Shown piece after piece: positions 15,081 to 22,017 of a stretch of DNA of 24,909 bases. Position 1 is the first letter of the stretch, and each line of letters starts with the position of its first letter. The notes under the pieces are model-generated. The model had not been told where the DNA came from. It saw nothing but the letters and a program-made list of their open reading frames with translations, and made no database searches. The stretch is from positions 1 through 24,909 of the forward strand of contig CAAGLK010000030.1 in NCBI GenBank assembly GCA_900770765.1, in the 5' to 3' direction. This stretch comes from Helicobacteraceae bacterium (GTDB lineage: Bacteria; Campylobacterota; Campylobacteria; Campylobacterales; Helicobacteraceae). Position numbers and translations under genes: made by a program.

Positions 15081-15929
15081 TTAGGATTCCACTTGGCAAT
15101 ACTCTAGTAGCTGCGCTAGTGTTTGCTTCATATTTTTTCTCTCTACAATCATATCTATTAAGCCATGTTTTAGTAAAAATTCCGCCGTTTGGAATCCTTG
15201 CGGTAAATCCGCACCAATAGTTTGCTTAATAACTCTAGCACCTGCAAAGCCTATCATAGCGCCAGGCTCTGCCATAATAATATCGCCTAAAAAGGCAAAG
15301 GACGCACTAACACCGCCCATTGTAGGGTCGCTTAAAATAGATATAAAAGGCAGTTTTGCTTCACTTAGTGCATTTAATGCCGCAGAGGTCTTTGCCATTT
15401 GCATTAAAGAATAAGTGGATTCTTGCATTCTTGCACCGCCACTTGCACTTAAGATAATTAAGCCTTGTTTTTTAGCAACAGCACGATTAATAGCGCGCAC
15501 GATTTTCTCGCCCTCAACTGAAGCAAGAGAACCACCCATAAAATTAAAGTCAAATAAAACAAGCTGCGCTTCTATGCCAGAGATTCTACACTCGCCAGCT
15601 ACAATAGAGCTTGGGCGTCCGCATTTTACGCTATATTCTTCTACTCTTTTTTTATAGCTTTTTTTATCTACAAAGTTTAAAGGGTCATTTGGTGCTAAAT
15701 CTTTATCAAATTCTACAAAACTGCCCTCATCGCAAAGTAAATTGATTCTATCTTGTAGGCTAATTCGCATATGAAAGTTGCATTTAGGGCAAGTGTGGCA
15801 TTGTGCTATTACTTCTTTACAATACATTAAAGCATTACAGCTAGGGCATTTTACCCAATGGCTTGGTGCTTCTTGCGGTAAGGCTCTTTCCTCTTTTTTG
15901 AAGTTTTTAAAAAAATCTGCAAAACCCAT
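15081..15929 (-). CDS. accD: Acetyl-CoA carboxylase carboxyltransferase subunit beta
   Basis: AccD, with AccA, moves the carboxyl group from carboxybiotin to acetyl-CoA to make malonyl-CoA, the first step of fatty acid synthesis. The 282-aa protein has the N-terminal C4 zinc ribbon (C28, C31, C47, C50 in KCPSCNALMY...CHTCPKC). The crotonase-like core includes VLFDFNFMGGSLASVEGEKI, LIILSASGGARMQES and SDPTMGGVSASFAFLGDI. The end LKHGLIDMIVERKNMKQTL is also typical. ATG at 15929 has AAAGGAAAA before it. It is the first gene of the eight-gene cluster and diverges from the MnmD-like gene across about 90 bases, so the promoter lies there. Confidence 0.97.
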   Translation of the reverse strand: MGFADFFKNFKKEERALPQEAPSHWVKCPSCNALMYCKEVIAQCHTCPKCNFHMRISLQDRINLLCDEGSFVEFDKDLAPNDPLNFVDKKSYKKRVEEYSVKCGRPSSIVAGECRISGIEAQLVLFDFNFMGGSLASVEGEKIVRAINRAVAKKQGLIILSASGGARMQESTYSLMQMAKTSAALNALSEAKLPFISILSDPTMGGVSASFAFLGDIIMAEPGAMIGFAGARVIKQTIGADLPQGFQTAEFLLKHGLIDMIVERKNMKQTLAQLLEYCQVES

Positions 15930-16018
15930 TTATTTTCCTTTTTTAAGTGTTTAAAACTTAAAATGGCATTTATAAAAGGCGTAATTTTATAAAAATATCT
16001 ATTTTTAAAGGCTTAAAT

Positions 16019-16780
16019 TTGCAAATAATTACACAGGATTCCACAATAACGCTTTATAGTAAAGAGTTTGATGAAAATTATCATAGCACAAGCGATGGGG
16101 CGTTAAAAGAGACTTTACATAAGCATATTTTGCCAGCACTAGAAATGTGCTGGAATCTTAAAAAAGAAAAAATTTGTGTGCTTGATATTTGCTTTGGACT
16201 AGGATTCAATACGCTAGCTTTAGTTGCGGAGCTTAAAAAGCGTGGCTTTAAAGGAGAAGTGGAGATTCACTCGCCAGAAATGAATATGGCTTTAGTTAAG
16301 CAATTATTGCATCACCCTTATCCTAAGGAGTTAGAATCTTTAAAAGAGATTTTAGAAAAGTTAGTGGAATCTCAATTTTTTTATAAAGATAATTTAAAAA
16401 TTTTTTTACATTTTGGCAATGCTAGAGAAATTTTAAAATCGTTTGAGTGTGATAAATTTGATGTGATTTTTCAAGATGCTTTTAGCCCTTTAAAGAATCC
16501 TATTTTATGGACTTTTGAGTATTTTAAAATGCTTTATAAAATTAGTAAAAAGGAAGTTTTAATTACAACTTATAGTCAAAATTCTAGCACTTTGTATTCT
16601 GCATTTTTAGCAGGATTTTACGCATTTAAGTTAAAGCAAAATAGCGTTAGGGATTCTGTGATTTTATGCAAAGATTCTAAGATTCCACCTTTAAATTGTA
16701 AAAATATTAAAAATATTTCATTAATTGATATGGAGCATAAAATTAAAGTAAATAAGAATCTTAAGGCTATGTTTGATTAA
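16019..16780 (+). CDS. mnmD: MnmC/MnmD-like tRNA (mnm5s2U34) methyltransferase
   Basis: Predicted SAM-dependent methylation of aminomethyl-uridine at the tRNA wobble position. The N-terminus (STITLYSKEFDENYHSTSDGAL.ETLHKHI) and SAM motif (VLDICFGLGFNTLALVAELKK) match. The diagnostic DVIFQDAFSPLKNPILWT catalytic loop matches the methyltransferase half of MnmC. The FAD-oxidase half is absent, so it is the stand-alone form (253 aa). The start is TTG at 16019, with AAAGG at 16006-16010 eight bases before it; the next ATG falls inside the SAM-fold region and is too late. It is a single-gene unit. Confidence 0.88.
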   Translation: MQIITQDSTITLYSKEFDENYHSTSDGALKETLHKHILPALEMCWNLKKEKICVLDICFGLGFNTLALVAELKKRGFKGEVEIHSPEMNMALVKQLLHHPYPKELESLKEILEKLVESQFFYKDNLKIFLHFGNAREILKSFECDKFDVIFQDAFSPLKNPILWTFEYFKMLYKISKKEVLITTYSQNSSTLYSAFLAGFYAFKLKQNSVRDSVILCKDSKIPPLNCKNIKNISLIDMEHKIKVNKNLKAMFD

Positions 16781-16793
16781 AATGCAACTTATT

Positions 16794-17579
16794 TTATGCT
16801 TTTATATCCACGCTTCTATTTTTATTTAAAAAATTTAGCGTATAGATATTAAATAAATCTTGCACTACTAAATTCTCCCTATCGCCTTTAAGCATAATTG
16901 CAAAGCCTAGAAATTTATCGCCACTATGTATTTTTCGTATCATCTCAGCGCCAATTTCTTCCAAACTTACAACATCACCATCTTTTAGGATTCCAAGCTC
17001 ACTAAAATCTAAATTATTTAGCGACTCTTCATCTAAATTTTTAGATTCTAAGTTTAAAGCTGCCCTTTCACCCTTTTTATTAAAATGTAGTTCGCCCGTA
17101 TCGCTATAAAGCTCCTCTATTTGTATCGTGCGTCCTGAGTTAAATTTAAGCGTAATTTGCCCATTTTTTTCTAGTTTCATCCCCACAACAGAATCCAAAT
17201 CTGGCATAAGAGAAAAAATTTCATCGCTATTAGTTGCATTATCTAGCTTTTCTTTAATTTCTAGCATTTTATTTTCGCTAAATTCTAGCCCTGTTAGTCG
17301 CTTAAACTCATCTTTAATTTCTACTAAAGCATAATCGGCGCTAATACTATCAAAGCCTTTAAAGCCTTTTCCGCCTTGCATTTCTTTATTTTTTATATAT
17401 GAATTATAAAGTTTATTAAATTTTTCTTTATATTTTTCTGCTAAATTAAGCTCGTTATTGCCCATAATCGTTTCTTGTGTTATTTTCATTTTTCCACTTA
17501 AATTTGAAGTAATAGAGTTTAGATTATTAAAATTGCTTGCATTATTAAAAAAATTATTAGAGTTATTAGAAATATTCAT
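16794..17579 (-). CDS. Hypothetical Asn-rich N-terminus protein (261 aa)
   Basis: I recognise no domain. The first 25 residues are dominated by Asn, Ser and Phe (MNISNNSNNFFNNASNFNNL), look unstructured, and form no classical signal peptide. The rest is soluble: a helical KYKEKFNKLYNSYIKNKEM and a beta-rich LEKNGQITLKFNSGRTIQIE with repeated ELxxDTGEL and DGDVVSLEEIG. Asn/Ser-rich disordered N-termini are used by proteins exported through the flagellar type III apparatus, and similar short N-rich leaders occur on flagellum-associated proteins. A flagellar or co-exported role is therefore a guess. It is a single-gene unit, convergent with the MnmD-like gene. Confidence 0.7.
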   Translation of the reverse strand: MNISNNSNNFFNNASNFNNLNSITSNLSGKMKITQETIMGNNELNLAEKYKEKFNKLYNSYIKNKEMQGGKGFKGFDSISADYALVEIKDEFKRLTGLEFSENKMLEIKEKLDNATNSDEIFSLMPDLDSVVGMKLEKNGQITLKFNSGRTIQIEELYSDTGELHFNKKGERAALNLESKNLDEESLNNLDFSELGILKDGDVVSLEEIGAEMIRKIHSGDKFLGFAIMLKGDRENLVVQDLFNIYTLNFLNKNRSVDIKA

Positions 17580-17715
17580 TTAACGCCCCTTAGAAAATAA
17601 AATTAAATCGGTAAAAATCAATTTTTATTTAACTTTTTTGTGTTGAATTTTTAGATTTTTGATTGCTGTGGATGTTTATGTAAAAAGTAATTTAAAGCGG
17701 AACTAATTAGTAGCA

Positions 17716-17741
17716 TTAAGAATCCAAAGGCGGATTCTTAA
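17716..17741. terminator. Hairpin downstream of petABC
   Basis: Perfect 10-bp stem TTAAGAATCC / GGATTCTTAA around AAAGGC. On the plus strand it is followed by TATTTTGCCTTTTTT; on the minus strand, the petABC direction, no T-run follows. It lies about 40 bases beyond petC. Confidence 0.5.
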
Positions 17742-17757
17742 TATTTTGCCTTTTTTA

Positions 17758-17780
17758 AGCTATTTAAAAGATAAATAGCT
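17758..17780 (-). terminator. Second hairpin directly after petC
   Basis: Perfect 9-bp A/T-rich stem AGCTATTTA / TAAATAGCT with a 5-base loop, two bases beyond the petC stop. With the hairpin at 17716-17741 it probably ends or protects the petABC transcript. Confidence 0.45.
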
Positions 17781-17782
17781 AA

Positions 17783-18625
17783 TTAGTGAGCGTCTTTCCA
17801 AATTTTACGCTTCCAAAGATAAGCTACAACACCTAAGATTATAAAGAAAATTACGATTTTATAGCCTAACTCTTCTCTCTCTGCTTTTTTACTATCGCCT
17901 ACTTCTTCCATATATTTAATAACTTGTGCTTCTGCCGCTTCAGTCAAACCAACCCTAGGCATTGCAGAACCTGGAAGTCGTTTTTGTGGGTCGTTTATAA
18001 AAGTGTGTAAATAATCTAGGCTTCGGCTTCTAATCATAATTGATAAATCTGGCACTTTAGCACCTAAATAAGTTGTAACGCCGCCATCTGCTACTAGCTT
18101 ATCATATCTTACGCTATGGCATCTAGCACACGCATCAATAAACACTTCTTTATTGCTTAGCTCTTGTGGTGCGATACTTTGTAAAAATGCGACCATATCC
18201 GCAATTTCTTGGTCGCTCATCCAATTATATGCTGGCATTGGGTGAGTTCCATCAAATTTATGAGTTTGCTTTGTAGCGGTTGCTATATCTTTAATAGCAT
18301 TTGCTAAGAAATTTTTATCATAAATAAAGCCAGCATTGCTTAAATCTGGCGGTAACACTCCATAGATAGAAACCGCATCCTCTGCGGAAAATGGAGCGTT
18401 TAGCCCAGCTGATTTTATAGAGTGGCAAGCACTGCAGTTTGCCACAACTAGCTCTTTACCATTTTCTGCATTACCACTTTGTGTTTCAAGTGGCTTTAAA
18501 TCGCTAAAAGTGTAGTCAGCTGGAGCAACTTCTGGATTCATTTGACTATGAGCAAAAGGCTCTACACCCCAGTAAATTACTCCCGTAATCACTGCGACAA
18601 TGATTAATGCTAAAAATTCCTTCAT
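17783..18625 (-). CDS. petC: Di-haem membrane cytochrome c of the quinol-cytochrome c oxidoreductase (PetC)
   Basis: PetC carries electrons from the Rieske protein towards periplasmic cytochrome c and the cbb3 oxidase. The 280-aa protein has an N-terminal anchor (LALIIVAVITGVIYWGV), two haem c sites (CSACH at 64-68 and CARCH at 166-170) with nearby candidate Met ligands (HPMPAYNWM; GSAMPRVG), and a C-terminal membrane helix (KIVIFFIILGVVAYLW) followed by KRK. Two haem sites in one subunit, instead of mono-haem cytochrome c1, is the Campylobacterota form. The ATG overlaps the petB stop (ATGA). Confidence 0.95.
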   Translation of the reverse strand: MKEFLALIIVAVITGVIYWGVEPFAHSQMNPEVAPADYTFSDLKPLETQSGNAENGKELVVANCSACHSIKSAGLNAPFSAEDAVSIYGVLPPDLSNAGFIYDKNFLANAIKDIATATKQTHKFDGTHPMPAYNWMSDQEIADMVAFLQSIAPQELSNKEVFIDACARCHSVRYDKLVADGGVTTYLGAKVPDLSIMIRSRSLDYLHTFINDPQKRLPGSAMPRVGLTEAAEAQVIKYMEEVGDSKKAEREELGYKIVIFFIILGVVAYLWKRKIWKDAH

Positions 18626-19842
18626 TTTTGCTCCTTTCTTGTAATAATTGGCAGAACAACAAATAATAAAAGTAAAAATGCAATTGTCGCTACAAAGCCG
18701 ATATAAGCATTAACGCCTGTTGGAGGTAATTTACCCCAAATAGTTAAAACAATCATATCAATAACTAAACACCAAAACCACACCATAAATGCTGGTCGTT
18801 TATGTGCTGGTGCTACGACATCGCTTCTATCAAGCCAAGGCAAGATAACAAACACAACATTAGCGATTCCAAAAGCGATTAATCCTAAATCTGCACTAAA
18901 GAAAAAGCCTCTTAAAATCTCATAACTCCACAAGAAATACCACTCAGGATAAATATGCGGCGGAGTTTTTAAATGGTCAGCTGGGTCAAAGTTAATAGGG
19001 TCAAGTGCGAAATTAAAATGATAACAAGTCAAATAAAATAAAATCGCTAAGAAGAAACTAGCCACAAAGAAATCTTTTGATAAAAACATAGGCCAAAATG
19101 GAATTACTTTAGAATCTTTTTTATTACCTGCTTTAAACTTTTCTGCTTCTTTCTCAAAGTCAATTTCTTCTCCATACGCATTATTAACATGTGGAATCCT
19201 TAAAGCATAAAAGTGAGCTGCAATTACAACCATAATAATAACAGGTAAAAGCACCACATGGAGCATAAAAAAGCGTGTTAAAGTAGCATCTGAAACAATG
19301 AAATTACCGCGAATCCACACTACTAAATCAGCTCCAATAAATGGGATTCCACCAAAAAGATTTGTAATAACCGCCGCAGCCCAATAGCTCATTTGCCCCC
19401 ACGGAAGCATATATCCACTAAATGCTTCTGCAGAAAATAGCACAAATAATATCATACCTGTAATCCAAATCATCTCACGCCCTTTTTTATAAGAGCCATA
19501 ATAGATTCCTACAAACATGTGAATATAAATTATTAAAAAGCATACAGAAGCGCTAACCGCATGTAAATGCCGCCATAGCCAGCCATAAGCCACCTCTTGC
19601 ATAATCGTATAATTTACGCTATCAAAGGCTAATTTCGTATCTGGCTTATAATACATAAGCAAGAAAAGACCAGAAATTACTAAAAGAGTAAAAGTAACAA
19701 CTAAAACAACACCCATAGCCCACAGAAAATTAATGTTTTTTGGAATCCAATACTCAGTCATTAAGACTTTCATTAATGGCTTAATTGCCAAACGCTGGTC
19801 TAGCCAATCAACAATACCATTTGCTTTTTGAATATTTGCCAT
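18622..19842 (-). CDS. petB: Cytochrome b subunit of the quinol-cytochrome c oxidoreductase
   Basis: The membrane subunit that oxidises menaquinol and bifurcates electrons. The 406-aa single chain has haem ligands H94 and H108 (RHLHAVSAS...YIHMF), 14 apart. A second pair lies in FFMLHVVLLPVIIMVVIAAHFY, 15 apart, the cytochrome b6-like spacing rather than the 14 of mitochondrial cytochrome b. The Qo-site PEWY motif is in HIYPEWYFLWSYEILRG. Unlike b6/subunit IV, the C-terminal helices are fused in the same chain. It starts 9 bases after petA ends. Confidence 0.96.
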   Translation of the reverse strand: MANIQKANGIVDWLDQRLAIKPLMKVLMTEYWIPKNINFLWAMGVVLVVTFTLLVISGLFLLMYYKPDTKLAFDSVNYTIMQEVAYGWLWRHLHAVSASVCFLIIYIHMFVGIYYGSYKKGREMIWITGMILFVLFSAEAFSGYMLPWGQMSYWAAAVITNLFGGIPFIGADLVVWIRGNFIVSDATLTRFFMLHVVLLPVIIMVVIAAHFYALRIPHVNNAYGEEIDFEKEAEKFKAGNKKDSKVIPFWPMFLSKDFFVASFFLAILFYLTCYHFNFALDPINFDPADHLKTPPHIYPEWYFLWSYEILRGFFFSADLGLIAFGIANVVFVILPWLDRSDVVAPAHKRPAFMVWFWCLVIDMIVLTIWGKLPPTGVNAYIGFVATIAFLLLLFVVLPIITRKEQK

Positions 19843-19851
19843 TTAATCTCC

Positions 19852-20355
19852 TTATGCTTTACCAACTAATTTTAAATACTCTGGACCTTCTTCGCCTAAA
19901 ACTAGCTTTTGACCATCAATTTTAAAAGGTGGAATAGTCATAGGAGTAGGAGGAGGACCAAAAACTTGTCGTCCGCATACATCAAATCTACCACCATGAC
20001 AGGCACAATGGAATTCACCACCATTACTATCATATGAAGGAATACAGCCTAAATGGGTGCAAATTTGAATCCCTAAGCTATATCTTGCATCGCCTACAAC
20101 AATGTCTCTATCTTCTACCGCTTCCATTTGTGCGGTTTTTTTAATAATATATACAGGATTCCCCCTATATTCTACTTGACGATATTCTCCCTCTGCCATA
20201 TCAGTTAAATCGACGGTTGTAAAACCAGCCGAAACAACGCTTGGAAGTGGGTCCCAAGTCTTTTTCATCGCCACAAGAGATGCACCAACACCAACTGCGG
20301 CAATACCGCCTAGAGTCATACCAAGGAAATCTCTACGATTGACATTTTCTGCCAT
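19852..20355 (-). CDS. petA: Rieske iron-sulfur subunit
   Basis: A [2Fe-2S] protein passing electrons from quinol to PetC. The 167-aa protein starts MAENVNRRDFLGMTLGGIAAVGVGA, a twin-arginine (RRDFLG) uncleaved signal anchor, so it is folded before export. Cluster ligands are C99 and H101 in CTHLGC, and C117 and H120 in FHCACHGGRFD; C104 and C119 would form the usual disulfide. The ATG has a full AAAGGAGGG site at 20362-20370, the strongest ribosome site in the window, and it is first in the petABC operon. The promoter should lie in 20371-20500; I see no clear consensus. Confidence 0.96.
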   Translation of the reverse strand: MAENVNRRDFLGMTLGGIAAVGVGASLVAMKKTWDPLPSVVSAGFTTVDLTDMAEGEYRQVEYRGNPVYIIKKTAQMEAVEDRDIVVGDARYSLGIQICTHLGCIPSYDSNGGEFHCACHGGRFDVCGRQVFGPPPTPMTIPPFKIDGQKLVLGEEGPEYLKLVGKA

Positions 20356-20529
20356 TATTCGCCCTCCTTTTTAAAATTTATAAATTTTTAGCGTTAAAAC
20401 TTGCTATTTTAGCGAACAAAAACTTTAAATTTTAAAAAATGGATAAAATTTTTTATTAAATTTAAAATATTGTTTTAAAAACCTATTGTTAAAGCGGCTT
20501 TAGGATTCCACCTTTAAGGCTTTGTGTGT

Positions 20530-20535
20530 TATAAT
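20530..20535 (+). promoter_or_regulatory. Extended -10 promoter for the MATE transporter
   Basis: TGTTATAAT: a TG extension one base before TATAAT. This puts the start about 70 bases before the ATG at 20610, which has AAAGG at its ribosome site. Confidence 0.55.
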
Positions 20536-20609
20536 TGCTACTTTTAAATAACGCTTCTAAATCTAAAAATTAATAATCAAAACCTAAATAAACTTAAAAA
20601 AGGTAAAAA

Positions 20610-21995
20610 ATGAACAATCAAGCAAATCCAGCATTACAAAAAGAAAAATTAAGTAAAGAAGCCCTAAAAACTAAGTCAATTCCTAAGCTATTTTTTAACT
20701 ACTTTTTACCGGCTTTAATTGCAATGCTAGCCCTTTCTACTTACTCCACAATAGATGGAATCTTTGTGGGTAAAAAGCTAGGTGAAAACGCCCTTGCTGC
20801 AATTGGCTTAGCGTGGCCGATTTTCCCAGCGTTTATTGCCTTTGAGCTGCTTTTTGCTGTGGGGGCGGCGGCTATGGCGTCTTATTTTTTAGGGCGTAAT
20901 AAGCCACTTCATGCAAGGGTGATTTTTAGCTCTGTGTTTTACTTTGCTACCACTACTAGCGTAATTGGCGGAATCTTGTTTTATTACTTTAGTGATTTTG
21001 TCGCTTTAATGCTTGGAAGTAGTGAGAATCTGCTTCCGCTTGTGAAAGATTATATTGAAATTATATTTTTAGGGGCGTTTATTATCGTGCTTCACCCTAT
21101 GCTTGATATTTTTGCTATTAATGACAAACGCCCTATTCTAGCTTCTGTGGCGATGATTGTAGGGTCTTTAGTAAATATTATTTTAAATTACATTTTTTTA
21201 TTTATTTTTGAGCTTGGGATTGCGAGTTCTGCTGCTTCTACGATTATTGGGCATGGCGTTGGGATGATTATTTTGCTTCAGCATTTTTTGCGTAAAAAGG
21301 GCGATTTGTTTTTTGTTTTTCGCTTTAATTTTTACGCCCTTTTGAGTGCTACAAAAAATGGGATTCCACAAGCAAGTGCGGAAATTAGCGTTAGCCTTTT
21401 AGTGCTTATTTTTAATCACACGATTTTGCAAATTGTAGGTGATAGAGGCTTAGCTATTTATAGTCTTATAATGTATGTTGGGATTATTCCATTTACGATT
21501 CTACTTTCAATGGCGCAAGGTGTGCAGCCTATCGCGTCTTTTAATTATGGGGCGAGACTTTATGAGCGGGTGCGTGGAATCTTTAAGTTTGGATTCTTTT
21601 TTGCACTAATTTGTGGAATCGCACTTTATGGGCTATTTTACACACTTGCGCCGCTTTTAGCACAGCTATTTTTACCTAGTGATATAGCCTTGCGGGATTC
21701 TAGCTTAATTAGCGATTCCACATTTGCTTTGCGGCTTTATTTTTTAGGCTATGCGATTTTAGGCGTAAATATCGTAAGCGCTATATTTTTTCAATCCATC
21801 CAGCGAACTTTAAGTGCGTTTTTAATCACGCTTTCTTATACACTGCTTTTTCCACTTATTTTTGTGCTTATTTTGCCTAAAATTTATGGCTTTAGTGGTG
21901 TGTTGGCGGCTTATCCGCTTGGAATCTTGTGTGCGTCGTTTGTAACACTTGGGATTATTTTATATGAGAGAAAATGTGGAATCTTAAAAAACTAA
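20610..21995 (+). CDS. MATE-family multidrug/cation antiporter
   Basis: A 461-residue, 12-helix inner-membrane protein expected to export organic cations in exchange for sodium or protons. SIPKLFFNYFLPALIAMLALSTYSTIDGIFVGKKLGENALAAIGL is split across TM1-2 and is characteristic. The second half repeats the pattern with ISVSLLVLIFN and LLSMAQGVQPIASFNYGA, the family hallmark. It resembles the MepA-like branch more than NorM. ATG at 20610 is preceded by AAAAAAGG. The gene ends 22 bases before the ribosome-site-bearing start of the restriction enzyme, so both may share a transcript. Confidence 0.93.
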   Translation: MNNQANPALQKEKLSKEALKTKSIPKLFFNYFLPALIAMLALSTYSTIDGIFVGKKLGENALAAIGLAWPIFPAFIAFELLFAVGAAAMASYFLGRNKPLHARVIFSSVFYFATTTSVIGGILFYYFSDFVALMLGSSENLLPLVKDYIEIIFLGAFIIVLHPMLDIFAINDKRPILASVAMIVGSLVNIILNYIFLFIFELGIASSAASTIIGHGVGMIILLQHFLRKKGDLFFVFRFNFYALLSATKNGIPQASAEISVSLLVLIFNHTILQIVGDRGLAIYSLIMYVGIIPFTILLSMAQGVQPIASFNYGARLYERVRGIFKFGFFFALICGIALYGLFYTLAPLLAQLFLPSDIALRDSSLISDSTFALRLYFLGYAILGVNIVSAIFFQSIQRTLSAFLITLSYTLLFPLIFVLILPKIYGFSGVLAAYPLGILCASFVTLGIILYERKCGILKN

Positions 21996-22017
21996 AATTA
22001 TTTTAATGGAGTTTCAA

